Positions 1-7,191 of a DNA stretch of 20,790 nt are shown piece by piece. The position numbers were made by a program, and so were the translations under genes. The stretch spans positions 1-20,790 of the forward strand of contig CAZMXI010000082.1 of NCBI GenBank assembly GCA_964570205.1. The letters run 5' to 3'. Under the pieces are notes generated by a model. That model made no database searches and was not told the DNA's origin. It saw only the letters and a list, made by a program, of their open reading frames with translations. Each line of letters starts with the position of its first letter. Positions within the stretch are counted from its first letter, which is position 1. The stretch is from CAZMXI01 sp964570205. Its GTDB lineage: Bacteria > Planctomycetota > Phycisphaerae > Tepidisphaerales > Tepidisphaeraceae.

Positions 1-219
1 TCCCTCCGAATCCCGCCTTGGAGATCCCGCGGCAGGCTTGACGTCAGCAACCTGCGACGCCAGCCGCCATTGCGTGTCAAAATGGATGAGGTTGAACTGA
101 AGGTCGTCGATCTGCATTGCGCCGGTCGGATCAAGCCGGTAGCCGGGCACGGCATCCTGCGCTAAGGCATGGACATGAAGAATCGCGATGATCAGAGCGA
201 TGGGAAGCCAGCAGCGCAT
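1..219 (-). CDS. Secreted protein of unknown function, 5' part only (cut by window edge)
   Basis: An open frame of 73 codons runs from an ATG at 219 to the left edge with no stop, so only the N-terminus is present. It begins MRCWLPIALIIAILHVHALA-Q, a Sec signal peptide with a short positive end, a hydrophobic core and an AxA-like cleavage site (HALA|QD). The mature part contains the stretch MQIDDLQFNLIHFDTQW and is not recognised. A strong Shine-Dalgarno GGAGGT (223-228) lies 4 bases before the ATG and supports both the start and the reality of the gene. It follows the second permease gene by 62 bases on the same strand, so it is probably the last visible gene of the sugar-uptake operon. Secreted enzymes acting on the transported sugar are common in that position, but nothing visible identifies a catalytic domain. 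Confidence 0.72.
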   Translation of the reverse strand, partial: MRCWLPIALIIAILHVHALAQDAVPGYRLDPTGAMQIDDLQFNLIHFDTQWRLASQVADVKPAAGSPRRDSEG

Positions 220-222
220 GAG

Positions 223-228
223 ACCTCC
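223..228 (-). promoter_or_regulatory. Ribosome binding site of the left-edge secreted protein
   Basis: GGAGGT on the minus strand, 4 bases before the ATG at 219. It is the main evidence that the truncated frame at the window edge is a translated gene. Confidence 0.6.
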
Positions 229-281
229 GTGATAGCAAGCGCGTGAAGAATACCTCAAGCGCCGCCGCGAAGACAGCGGTG

Positions 282-1307
282 TCACCGCGCAGCGGCGGTC
301 GACGGAGGATGCAGGAACCGCAGGCGCAACTTCATACCCCCCGAGAGCAGCCGCTGGAGGACCACGAACGCCAGCAGAAGGATGCCGATCGCGATGCGGG
401 TCCACCAACTGTTGAAGCCCTCCAGCGTGACGGCCGTCTGGATGATGCCCAGGATCAGCACGCCGATGAGCGTGCCGCCGACGTGGCCCACGCCGCCCGT
501 CAGCAGCGTTCCGCCGATCACCACGGCCGCAATGGCATCCAGTTCCAATCCCACGGCATTGAGCGGGTCGCCGGATTTCTTCTGGAACACCAGAAACAGC
601 CCGGCCAGCGCCGAGCAGAAGCCGCTGAGGGTGTACACGCCGATCTTCGTCCGGCCGACGGGCAGGCCCATCAACACCGCCGACTGCTCGTTGCCGCCCA
701 GCGCATAGGTGTTCCGCCCAAAGGGCGTCAGCGACAGGATCGCGATGGCGATGAGCCACGCCGCCAGCAGTCCGGCCGCAAGCACGATGTCCTGAGCAAC
801 GAAGGATACTCGGGGGGCGAGCTGGATGCCCCACTCCCATTCCGGACGGAAGAATGCGTGGTTGATCGCAATGGACGAGTTGCACAGCACCAGCGCCAAT
901 CCGCGGGCTAAGAACATCCCTGCCAGCGTCACCAGGAACGGCGCCAGCTCAAAGAAGTGGACAATGCACCCCATGACGCAGCCGAAGATGGCCCCGAGGG
1001 CCATGGCCATGATGACGGCCGCCACCGGGTGAAGGCGCCATTCCTCGATCGCCACGGCAACGAAGACGGTGGTGAATCCGATGATCGAGCCGACAGACAG
1101 ATCGATACCACCCGAGAGGATCACAAACGTCATTCCGAAGGCGGCGATTCCGATGAAGGCATTGTCCGAGAGAAGCTTCAGGAACAGCCGCACTGACTGG
1201 GGGCTGGCGATGCCTGTATGGCGGTTGGCGATGCCGAAGAACAGCGCCACGAACACGATCGTGGTGATGGCCAGGGTAATCTGCGTCTGGCTGAAGCGGG
1301 ATTTCAT
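282..1307 (-). CDS. yjfF: Sugar (furanose-type) ABC transporter permease, YjfF-like
   Basis: This 341-residue inner-membrane permease belongs to the BPD_transp_2 / ribose-type family. From memory it aligns along most of its length with E. coli YjfF, the second permease of the galactofuranose importer. Shared segments include SDNAFIGIAAFGMTFVILSG followed by GIDLSVGSIIGFT, LVTLAGMFLARG, SSIAINH, ELDAIAAVVIGGTLLTGGVG and SWWTRIAIGILL. The protein is almost entirely hydrophobic helices (about 8-10 predicted), with the family's EAA-like cytoplasmic loop region around the VIGGT motif. The ATG overlaps the TGA of the preceding permease in an ATGA arrangement, with GGAGG a few bases upstream, so the two are translationally coupled. 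It would pair with the other permease to form the heterodimeric channel. Specificity for galactofuranose is inferred by homology; a related furanose or pentose is possible. Confidence 0.9.
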   Translation of the reverse strand: MKSRFSQTQITLAITTIVFVALFFGIANRHTGIASPQSVRLFLKLLSDNAFIGIAAFGMTFVILSGGIDLSVGSIIGFTTVFVAVAIEEWRLHPVAAVIMAMALGAIFGCVMGCIVHFFELAPFLVTLAGMFLARGLALVLCNSSIAINHAFFRPEWEWGIQLAPRVSFVAQDIVLAAGLLAAWLIAIAILSLTPFGRNTYALGGNEQSAVLMGLPVGRTKIGVYTLSGFCSALAGLFLVFQKKSGDPLNAVGLELDAIAAVVIGGTLLTGGVGHVGGTLIGVLILGIIQTAVTLEGFNSWWTRIAIGILLLAFVVLQRLLSGGMKLRLRFLHPPSTAAAR

Positions 1308-2350
1308 GCGTTCCTCCGGCGCAGCCTGCCGACCGCTTTACGCCGAAAGGCTTCGGACTGAAGCAGGCACACCGCCAGTACGACCAGGGCCTTGACCACG
1401 GGCGTCCACTGGGCGGGAATGCCGCGGGTGAGGATCGTGGTGGTGAGGCTCTGGATGATCAGCGCCCCCACCATGGATCCGATGAGCGAGAACCGCCCGC
1501 CACTCAGGGCGGTCCCGCCGATGACGACGGCCAAGATGGCGTCGAGTTCCATGTAGAGCCCGGCGTTGTTGGCGTCGGACGCCTTGACCTGCGAGGCGAT
1601 AATCAGGCCGGCGATCCCGGCGCAGACGCCGGCAAAGACATATGCAAGCACCTTCACCAAGTTGGCATTGATGCCCGCGTAGCGGCTGGCCGTAGCGTTG
1701 TTGCCCACGGCTTCAATGAACAGCCCAAGCGCAGTCCGTCGGGTGAGCAGCGCCGTCGCCGCAAGCATGAAGACGGCAAGCGTGATGCTGAATGGCAGCG
1801 CGACGAAGTAGCCGCCTCCAATATAGCTGAACGGCTCGCTGCTGATCGACGGAATCTGGCCCTGGTTGATGAGCTGCGCGATGCCGCGTCCGCTGACCAT
1901 GAGGATCAGTGTGGCGACGATCGGCTGTAGTTGAAGGTACGCAACGAGGATTCCGTTCCAGAGGCCAGCCAGCGCGCATACGGCCAGCGGGACACCGATC
2001 GCCAAGGCCATCGAATGCCCATCCGCGAGCATCTTGCCGGCCAGAGCGCCGGAAATCGCCATGACCGCGCCGACCGAAAGGTCCACGCCCCCCGTGGCGA
2101 TCACCAGAGTCATGCCCAACGCCACGATGGCGATCGGAGCAGCGCGATTGGGGATAAGAATGAGGCTGCCGAACGCCCGCCCATCGCGCACCTCGAAATC
2201 CATGAACCCCCTGGTGAACGCCATATTGAACCCCAGGATCAGCAGCAGCGCGACTATCGCGGCCAGCAAACCCATGGGCGCCCGCGACGGCGGACGATAT
2301 CGGGAAGGCGAAGTCGCCGAATCCAGAGATGTTGCTTTCCGAACGCTCAA
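1304..2350 (-). CDS. ytfT: Sugar (furanose-type) ABC transporter permease, YtfT-like
   Basis: A 348-residue permease of the ribose/galactofuranose class. Segments closely resembling E. coli YtfT include ILIPNRAAPIAIVALGMTL, VIATGGVDLSVGAVMAISGA, LWNGILVAYLQLQPIVATL, SGRGIAQLINQGQI and ASDANNAGLYMELDAILAVV. About 25-30 polar N-terminal residues precede the first membrane helix, as in the E. coli protein. The frame opens with TTG at 2350, whose last two bases are the first two of the TGA stop of the ATPase gene. A GGGAGGG stretch 3 bases before the TTG supports this rare start. The next in-frame ATG (2275) has no ribosome binding site and would remove the N-terminal tail. The 3' end overlaps the next permease by 4 bases. 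It forms the membrane channel with the YjfF-like partner. Confidence 0.9.
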   Translation of the reverse strand: MSVRKATSLDSATSPSRYRPPSRAPMGLLAAIVALLLILGFNMAFTRGFMDFEVRDGRAFGSLILIPNRAAPIAIVALGMTLVIATGGVDLSVGAVMAISGALAGKMLADGHSMALAIGVPLAVCALAGLWNGILVAYLQLQPIVATLILMVSGRGIAQLINQGQIPSISSEPFSYIGGGYFVALPFSITLAVFMLAATALLTRRTALGLFIEAVGNNATASRYAGINANLVKVLAYVFAGVCAGIAGLIIASQVKASDANNAGLYMELDAILAVVIGGTALSGGRFSLIGSMVGALIIQSLTTTILTRGIPAQWTPVVKALVVLAVCLLQSEAFRRKAVGRLRRRNA

Positions 2351-3864
2351 TGTCCCTCCCTGGCGATCGTTTCCATGATCGCGTGCTCAGTGATCTGCCC
2401 GCCAGCAAGTTCAGCCACCTTGCGCTTGTCCCGCAGCACGGCAACGCGGTCGCTGCAGCGCACGACTTCCTCGAGCTCCGACGAGATGAACAAGACTGCC
2501 CGGCCTTCGCGACAAAGCGACAGAACGAGCTTCTGGATATCGGCCTTGGCGCCCACGTCGATGCCCCGCGTCGGCTCGTCGAGGATCAACAACCTCGGGT
2601 CAAGCGCCAGCCACCGGGCGAGAATCGCCTTCTGCTGATTGCCGCCGCTGAGCGTCTTGATCGGCTGGTCCATGCTCCACGCGGCGATGCCCAGAGCTTT
2701 CATGTAATGCCCTGCCAGTTCCTCCTGCTTCTTCCGCGGCAGGGCCCGCACCCACCCCCGCGCCGCCTGAAGGGCAAGAATGATGTTCTCCCGAATCGAC
2801 AGGTCGGGGATGATGCTCTGGACCTTCCGGTCCTCCGGGCACATGCCGATGCCATAGCGCACCGCATCGCGCGGCGAGCGGATCGACACGGCTCGCCCCT
2901 CGATTGACAGGCTACCCTGCTCGGGAACATCAATGCCGAACAGCAACCGGGCAACCTCGGTCCGGCCCGAGCCCAGAAGCCCGGCGAGCCCTGTTACTGC
3001 GCCCGCGTTCACACGCAGATCAAACGGGCTGATCGCGCCTGACCGACCCAGTCCCCTGGCTTCCATGAACGGCACGTCGGCGCTGCCGCCGACAGCGCTG
3101 GCCGCCTTGCCGTACGCTAGGCTCGCCAGTTCGCGACCCATCATCTTGGCAACCAGCTCGACCCGGGGCAGGGTCGCCGCCCCGTACTCTCCGACCAGTT
3201 CGCCATTACGCAAGACAGTGATTCGATCTGAAACTTCGTAAACCTGGTCCAGGAAATGAGTGACGAAGACGATCCCCATGCCTTGTTCGCGAAGCTGCGA
3301 CATAACGCGAAAGAGCTGCTTGACTTCGTTGGCATCCAGACTGCTCGTTGGCTCATCGAGGATCAGCAACCGGGCCGAGATGTCCAGTGCCCGAGCAATT
3401 GCGACCATCTGCTGGATGGCAATAGAGTATGAAGACAACGGCCGGCTGACGTCGATCTCGATACCCAACCGGCCCATCGCTCGGCGGGCTCGCTCGCCCA
3501 CGCGCCGCCACTGGATCATGCCCAGAAATCGGGGCTGCCGCCCGAGCGTGATGTTCTCAGCGACACTCAGCTCAGGGACAAGGTTGACTTCCTGGTATAC
3601 CGTGCTGATGCCGGCATACTGGGCTTCGCCAGGCGAGCGAGGATCGATGTTCCTGCCATCGAGCCGCACCTCCCCCGCATCGCGGGGATAGAAGCCGGTC
3701 AACACCTTGATGAGCGTGCTCTTGCCAGCGCCATTCTCCCCGAGCAGCGCATGGACCTCTCCGCGCCTGACCGTGAAATCCACCTGGTTCAACGCCCGCA
3801 CGCCGGGGAACTGCTTGCAGATCCCGCGCATTTCCAGCAACGGCGCCTCCGGTGCAATTGGCAT
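2347..3864 (-). CDS. ytfR: Sugar ABC transporter ATP-binding protein (two ATPase domains), YtfR-like
   Basis: A 505-residue cytoplasmic ATPase with two fused nucleotide-binding domains, the usual size for the sugar (RbsA/MglA/YtfR) subfamily. The first domain has Walker A GENGAGKST (residues 42-50), Walker B LLILDEPTSSLD and the non-canonical signature SIAIQQMVAIARAL. E. coli YtfR also has a non-LSGGQ signature there. The second domain has a degenerate Walker A (GLLGSGRTEV), an intact LSGGNQQK signature and Walker B LLILDEPTRGID. The segment VRYGIGMCPEDRK is close to the E. coli protein. The start is taken as ATG 3864, with GGGA 8 bases upstream. A TTG at 3891 overlapping the upstream TGA is an alternative adding 9 residues. 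The gene sits between binding protein and permease, as in the E. coli ytfQRT-yjfF order, and powers import through the two permeases. Confidence 0.92.
   Translation of the reverse strand: MPIAPEAPLLEMRGICKQFPGVRALNQVDFTVRRGEVHALLGENGAGKSTLIKVLTGFYPRDAGEVRLDGRNIDPRSPGEAQYAGISTVYQEVNLVPELSVAENITLGRQPRFLGMIQWRRVGERARRAMGRLGIEIDVSRPLSSYSIAIQQMVAIARALDISARLLILDEPTSSLDANEVKQLFRVMSQLREQGMGIVFVTHFLDQVYEVSDRITVLRNGELVGEYGAATLPRVELVAKMMGRELASLAYGKAASAVGGSADVPFMEARGLGRSGAISPFDLRVNAGAVTGLAGLLGSGRTEVARLLFGIDVPEQGSLSIEGRAVSIRSPRDAVRYGIGMCPEDRKVQSIIPDLSIRENIILALQAARGWVRALPRKKQEELAGHYMKALGIAAWSMDQPIKTLSGGNQQKAILARWLALDPRLLILDEPTRGIDVGAKADIQKLVLSLCREGRAVLFISSELEEVVRCSDRVAVLRDKRKVAELAGGQITEHAIMETIAREGH
2354..2360 (-). 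promoter_or_regulatory. Ribosome binding site deciding a TTG start (ytfT-like gene)
   Basis: A GGGAGGG purine tract lies on the minus strand 3 bases before the TTG at 2350, inside the last codons of the ATPase gene. It favours the TTG start over the downstream ATG at 2275, which has no such tract. Confidence 0.5.
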
Positions 3865-3887
3865 GGACAGGTTCCCAACATCTAGAA

Positions 3888-4856
3888 TCAATACTGCCTG
3901 GCGTCCACATGCTCCTTGGCGACGCTTTGATCATACAGCGTGCTCTTGACGACGGTCTTCTTGGGCAACTCCTTGCCCTCCAAAGCCGCCTTGATGGCAT
4001 CGAAGGCAGCCGGCCCCAGAAGCGGATTGCACTCGATCGTACAATTCAGTTCGCCTCGCACCATCGCCTCGAACGCGTTCTTCTGTCCATCGATCGAAAC
4101 CACGATGATGTCCGTCCCCGGCTTCAGCCCGGCGGCCTTGATCGCTTCGATAGCGCCCAGGCCCATTTCGTCATTGTGGGCATACACGGCCTGGATGTTC
4201 TTTCCTTCTGAGCGCAGAAACGCCTCCATCACCTCCATGCCACCCTTGCGTTCAAAATTGCCGGTCTGCGACTTGATGATCTTCATTCCCGGGTGCTTGG
4301 CGATCGCCTCGTGGAAGCCCTTCTTGCGCTCGTTCGCCGGATCGGAGCCGGGCGTGCCCTCTAGCTCAACAATGCTGCACTTGCCATTGGTCTTCTGGGC
4401 CAGCCACTCGCCGGCCATGCGGCCTTCCTCGACGAAATCGGCGGCAATCAGCGTAGCGTACAGCGAAGGATCCTCGATAATCCCGCGGTCCACGAGAACC
4501 ACGGGAATCTTCGCCGCCCTGGCCTCCTTCAGCACCGATTCCCAGCCGGTCTTGACAATGGGGGCCAGGATGATCGCATCCACGCCCTGGGTCACGAAGG
4601 TACCCATCGCCTTGATCTGGTTGTCCTGCTTCTGCTGCGCATCGGCGAACTTCAGATCGATACCTCGCTTCTGGGCCTCGTTCACGACGGAATTGCTCTC
4701 CGCCGTGCGCCAGCCGCTCTCGGCGCCCACCTGCGAGAATCCGACAACCAGCTTCTTGCCCCCGCTGCTGTTCGTCCCCGATTCCTTCTTGCAGCCGGCC
4801 ATGGAGAAGGCCACCGCCACCGCCAGCCCGGCCAGTAATGTGATTCGCCTGTTCAC
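3888..4856 (-). CDS. ytfQ: Furanose-binding lipoprotein of ABC importer, YtfQ-like
   Basis: A 322-residue substrate-binding protein of the Peripla_BP_4 fold. Motifs shared with E. coli YtfQ, the galactofuranose binding protein, are GFSQVGAESGWR (39-50), ADAQQKQDNQIKA (71-83), the VDRG hinge-side segment (122-125), AHND (226-229), SIDG (254-257) and the near-terminal KSTLYDQSVAKE. The start is GTG at 4856 with AGGAG 7 bases upstream; that ribosome site overlaps the stop region of the preceding gene (gap of 3 bases). Unlike the soluble E. coli protein, the signal peptide ends in a lipobox, FSMAG-C (C22), followed by a charged, Ser/Gly-rich linker, so it is predicted to be membrane-anchored. It would capture the sugar outside the inner membrane and deliver it to the YtfT/YjfF channel. 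Homology to YtfQ is strong; the exact sugar is inferred. Confidence 0.92.
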   Translation of the reverse strand: MNRRITLLAGLAVAVAFSMAGCKKESGTNSSGGKKLVVGFSQVGAESGWRTAESNSVVNEAQKRGIDLKFADAQQKQDNQIKAMGTFVTQGVDAIILAPIVKTGWESVLKEARAAKIPVVLVDRGIIEDPSLYATLIAADFVEEGRMAGEWLAQKTNGKCSIVELEGTPGSDPANERKKGFHEAIAKHPGMKIIKSQTGNFERKGGMEVMEAFLRSEGKNIQAVYAHNDEMGLGAIEAIKAAGLKPGTDIIVVSIDGQKNAFEAMVRGELNCTIECNPLLGPAAFDAIKAALEGKELPKKTVVKSTLYDQSVAKEHVDARQY

Positions 4857-4859
4857 GTC

Positions 4860-7010
4860 CTATCTCCTTTCGCCGATCGCCTTACGAGACCACTTTTTGG
4901 CCAGGGCCGGATCGGCCAACATCTTGATGTAGACACCCCCCACCACCGAACGAGCCTGGAAACCTGCCTTGGCTCCCGTCACGGTGTCGTACCAGTCCGT
5001 CAACGGCACCCGACTGGGCGTTTCGTTGATGAATTTGTACACCGGCGAGATAAACGCCTCAAAATCGTCCGGCCGCTCGGCCAGCGTCGCAGTCCATACG
5101 ATCCAGTCCAATTTCGTGTAAGTCTTGCGGTTGTCAAGCGGCAGGCCGTACCGATTCTGCTTGGTCTTGTAATAAGCAACTTCCTTCCTGGCCACCGCCG
5201 GCGGGAACAGCTTCAGCCCCAGCAGCTTGTCCCAGACCAAGTTGTACTTCTGGCTCCAGGTGTCGGTTTTGTCGAACGTCAGGCGATAGTGATCGTTGTC
5301 TGCGGCCATCTTAACCCATTGCGCGGCCATATCTTCCGCCAACTTGCGGTAAACCGCGGCCTCATCAGCCTTTCCGGCCAACCGGCAAAGCTGGGCATAC
5401 GCCCCCAGCGCTACAATCGCCTTGACCGAGAGATTGGCGTTGTGCGCCAGGTGCCCCGCAAAATCATCTGTGCAGAGCTGGTTATCAGGGTCCAAGCCCT
5501 TGTCCTTCAGATAGGCCGCCCACTGGCTTAACACCGGCCAGTGCTTCAACGCATATGCCGGGCTTCCTTCGACATGCGCGAGGGCGGCCACCATGATGAT
5601 CATGTTGCCGCACTCCTCGACGGGCATCTGGTTGCGCTCGTCTCGCTCGCCCCCACCGTACACCTGCCCGTTGGCTTTGGGATATGTACCGAGGTCATGA
5701 GGAGCGAAGGGGAATTTCCAGCGTGGCGAGGCCGCATAATCGAGAATGGGCGTCGTCATGCCTCTCAGCAACGTCGGGTTGAAGAGAAGGAACATTGGCG
5801 CGGATGGATACGTCACATCCACCGTGGCAATGCAGCCGTTGGAGAAGTTCTCCTTCGAGAAGAACAGCGGCGTGCCCTTGCCGTCATCCACCAGCTTGTG
5901 GGCCGCGATGGCCTGCCGATACGCCAGCGACGCAAGGCGGGCGTATTCCTGCCCGCCGGCCTGCCACAGGTCGGCCAGCAGTTCGCGATCGAAACTCTGG
6001 CAGCGTCGCAGCACCGTCGGAAAGTCCTTCTCGGCCTGAACGAGCAGGTCCGACGCCTCAGCGCCCCCCCGCCGCCACCACGGCCGCAGCTTCTGGTTCA
6101 TGTACTCGATACTGTGCTGATCGTCGTAGGCCAACAGGGCATGGCGCACCACAAGCTTCTTCTCAACCTTCCCAAGCTCGATCATGCACGCCAGCACAGG
6201 CCAGTCATCGTTAGCCGCTCGCGGCATGGCGCGATCATCCTGCAGTGGCAAGGATCCCTCCTGCGCGAAGGCATTCCGTGCAACGCGATCGGATGCGACC
6301 ACGTCGCGAACGCCCTCGCCGGCGGGCACCGCCAGGTAAAGATGGCCCCAGTCGATGCGCAGGTTATCTCCCTTCTTCTCGAGCACCGGCTGGTCCTTCG
6401 AGCCCATGCGGACGTAGGAAAGGCCGCCGGCCCGCCCGCGATTCCACACCACCTGCTGCTCGGGCTTGTTCACCGCCCACTCGCCCGTCAGATCGAGATA
6501 CAGCGAGACGGCGTGCGGCTGTGCATCGATGGCGTTGACCTCGAAGGTGACGTAGCTCACCGGCCGCGACAGGAGCTCCAGATCATCGCACAACAGGGGT
6601 GAAAGGAAAGTGACGGTTAGTTCGATGCCGGCGGCTTCAAAACAATATACCGTGCGCGTCGGCAACACCTTCACCCCGAGCTGGTTCATCACCGGCACGT
6701 TGCCCGGCGCCATGCCCATGAAGCGATAGGGGTGGCCGTCGATGCGGATCATGCCGCACATGGCCATGGTGCTGCCGGTCCAGTGATGTGTCCAGGCGTC
6801 CATCAGTTTGTCGGAACTGGACCAGACGCTGAAATACGGATCATGAGTGATCAACGGCACGGCTGGGGCACGCATCGGAGGCAGAAACGTGTCGCCGAAC
6901 GAATTGGCCGAGCGGGCCTTCGAACACCCCGATGCCAGAAGCATGGCGATGCCCGCCAATACCACCGCCGAGAGTGCACTCGCGGACAAGCTGGTGAAAC
7001 GCATGGTCAT
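4860..7010 (-). CDS. GtaA-family ('glutaminase', DUF4964/DUF5127/DUF4965/DUF1793) lipoprotein, first gene of the sugar-import operon
   Basis: About 716 residues. The frame is open further upstream, but the sensible starts are the ATGs at 7010 or 7004, which begin MTMRFTSL and lead into a signal peptide with lipobox LLASG-C (C29). The N-terminal part has RAPAVPLITHDPYFSVWS, typical of the DUF4964/DUF5127 beta-sandwich. The C-terminal half has the DUF4965/DUF1793 alpha-helical toroid hallmarks KENFSNGCIATVDVTYPS, FAPHDLGTYPKANGQVY and MPVEECGNMIIMVAALAH. The fungal founding member is a glutaminase. The fold resembles glycoside hydrolases of the alpha-toroid type, and many bacterial members sit among carbohydrate genes, so the glutaminase label may mislead here. 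It directly precedes the furanose importer by 3 bases, which suggests it acts on a glycan or glycoside outside the inner membrane. Family assignment is firm; the reaction is unknown. Confidence 0.85.
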   Translation of the reverse strand: MTMRFTSLSASALSAVVLAGIAMLLASGCSKARSANSFGDTFLPPMRAPAVPLITHDPYFSVWSSSDKLMDAWTHHWTGSTMAMCGMIRIDGHPYRFMGMAPGNVPVMNQLGVKVLPTRTVYCFEAAGIELTVTFLSPLLCDDLELLSRPVSYVTFEVNAIDAQPHAVSLYLDLTGEWAVNKPEQQVVWNRGRAGGLSYVRMGSKDQPVLEKKGDNLRIDWGHLYLAVPAGEGVRDVVASDRVARNAFAQEGSLPLQDDRAMPRAANDDWPVLACMIELGKVEKKLVVRHALLAYDDQHSIEYMNQKLRPWWRRGGAEASDLLVQAEKDFPTVLRRCQSFDRELLADLWQAGGQEYARLASLAYRQAIAAHKLVDDGKGTPLFFSKENFSNGCIATVDVTYPSAPMFLLFNPTLLRGMTTPILDYAASPRWKFPFAPHDLGTYPKANGQVYGGGERDERNQMPVEECGNMIIMVAALAHVEGSPAYALKHWPVLSQWAAYLKDKGLDPDNQLCTDDFAGHLAHNANLSVKAIVALGAYAQLCRLAGKADEAAVYRKLAEDMAAQWVKMAADNDHYRLTFDKTDTWSQKYNLVWDKLLGLKLFPPAVARKEVAYYKTKQNRYGLPLDNRKTYTKLDWIVWTATLAERPDDFEAFISPVYKFINETPSRVPLTDWYDTVTGAKAGFQARSVVGGVYIKMLADPALAKKWSRKAIGERR

Positions 7011-7191
7011 TCCCAATGATTTCCTCAAGTCAGAAGCCGAAAGCACAGGAGACACCAGCCAAGACGGGTTGTCAATAGCGACGACCATCAGGATTGCACG
7101 CCGCTCACCTGCTCAGTACGATTCTGCCGATGTACATCTCCAGGCGCTGACGATGGGGGAAGCGGTTTGTAGGGAAACGAGGGTAGCCACC
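7011..7191. promoter_or_regulatory. Divergent intergenic region between the sugar operon and the giant surface-protein gene
   Basis: This 181-base gap must hold promoters for both directions. On the plus strand a weak pair TTGCAC (7094-7099) and TACGAT (7117-7122) has a 17-base spacer. On the minus strand a perfect -35-like TTGACA (7075 down to 7070) is present, but the hexamer 17 bases on (TCTCCT) is poor. A 10-bp perfect palindrome, GATGTACATC (7129-7138), lies just after the plus-strand -10 candidate, where an operator could sit. None of this is conclusive, because planctomycete promoters are poorly defined. Confidence 0.35.

Noticed and set aside
276..288. GCGGTG-T-CACCGC inverted repeat at the yjfF stop codon as a terminator
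   Set aside because: The usable stem is only 4 bp with a 5-base loop and no T-tract, and the next gene follows on the same strand with a strong ribosome site.
6064..6070. Run of seven C bases inside the GtaA-family gene as a possible phase-variation tract
   Set aside because: The reading frame is intact through it and seven bases is short; a sequencing-error hot spot at most.
5541..6602. Plus-strand open frame of 353 codons opposite the GtaA-family gene
   Set aside because: His/Arg/Leu-rich shadow of a conserved gene; no independent support.
7047..7075. Perfect TTGACA on the minus strand as a definite promoter of the sugar operon
   Set aside because: No acceptable -10 hexamer is found 16-18 bases away (TCTCCT at 17), so it is mentioned only as a -35-like element.
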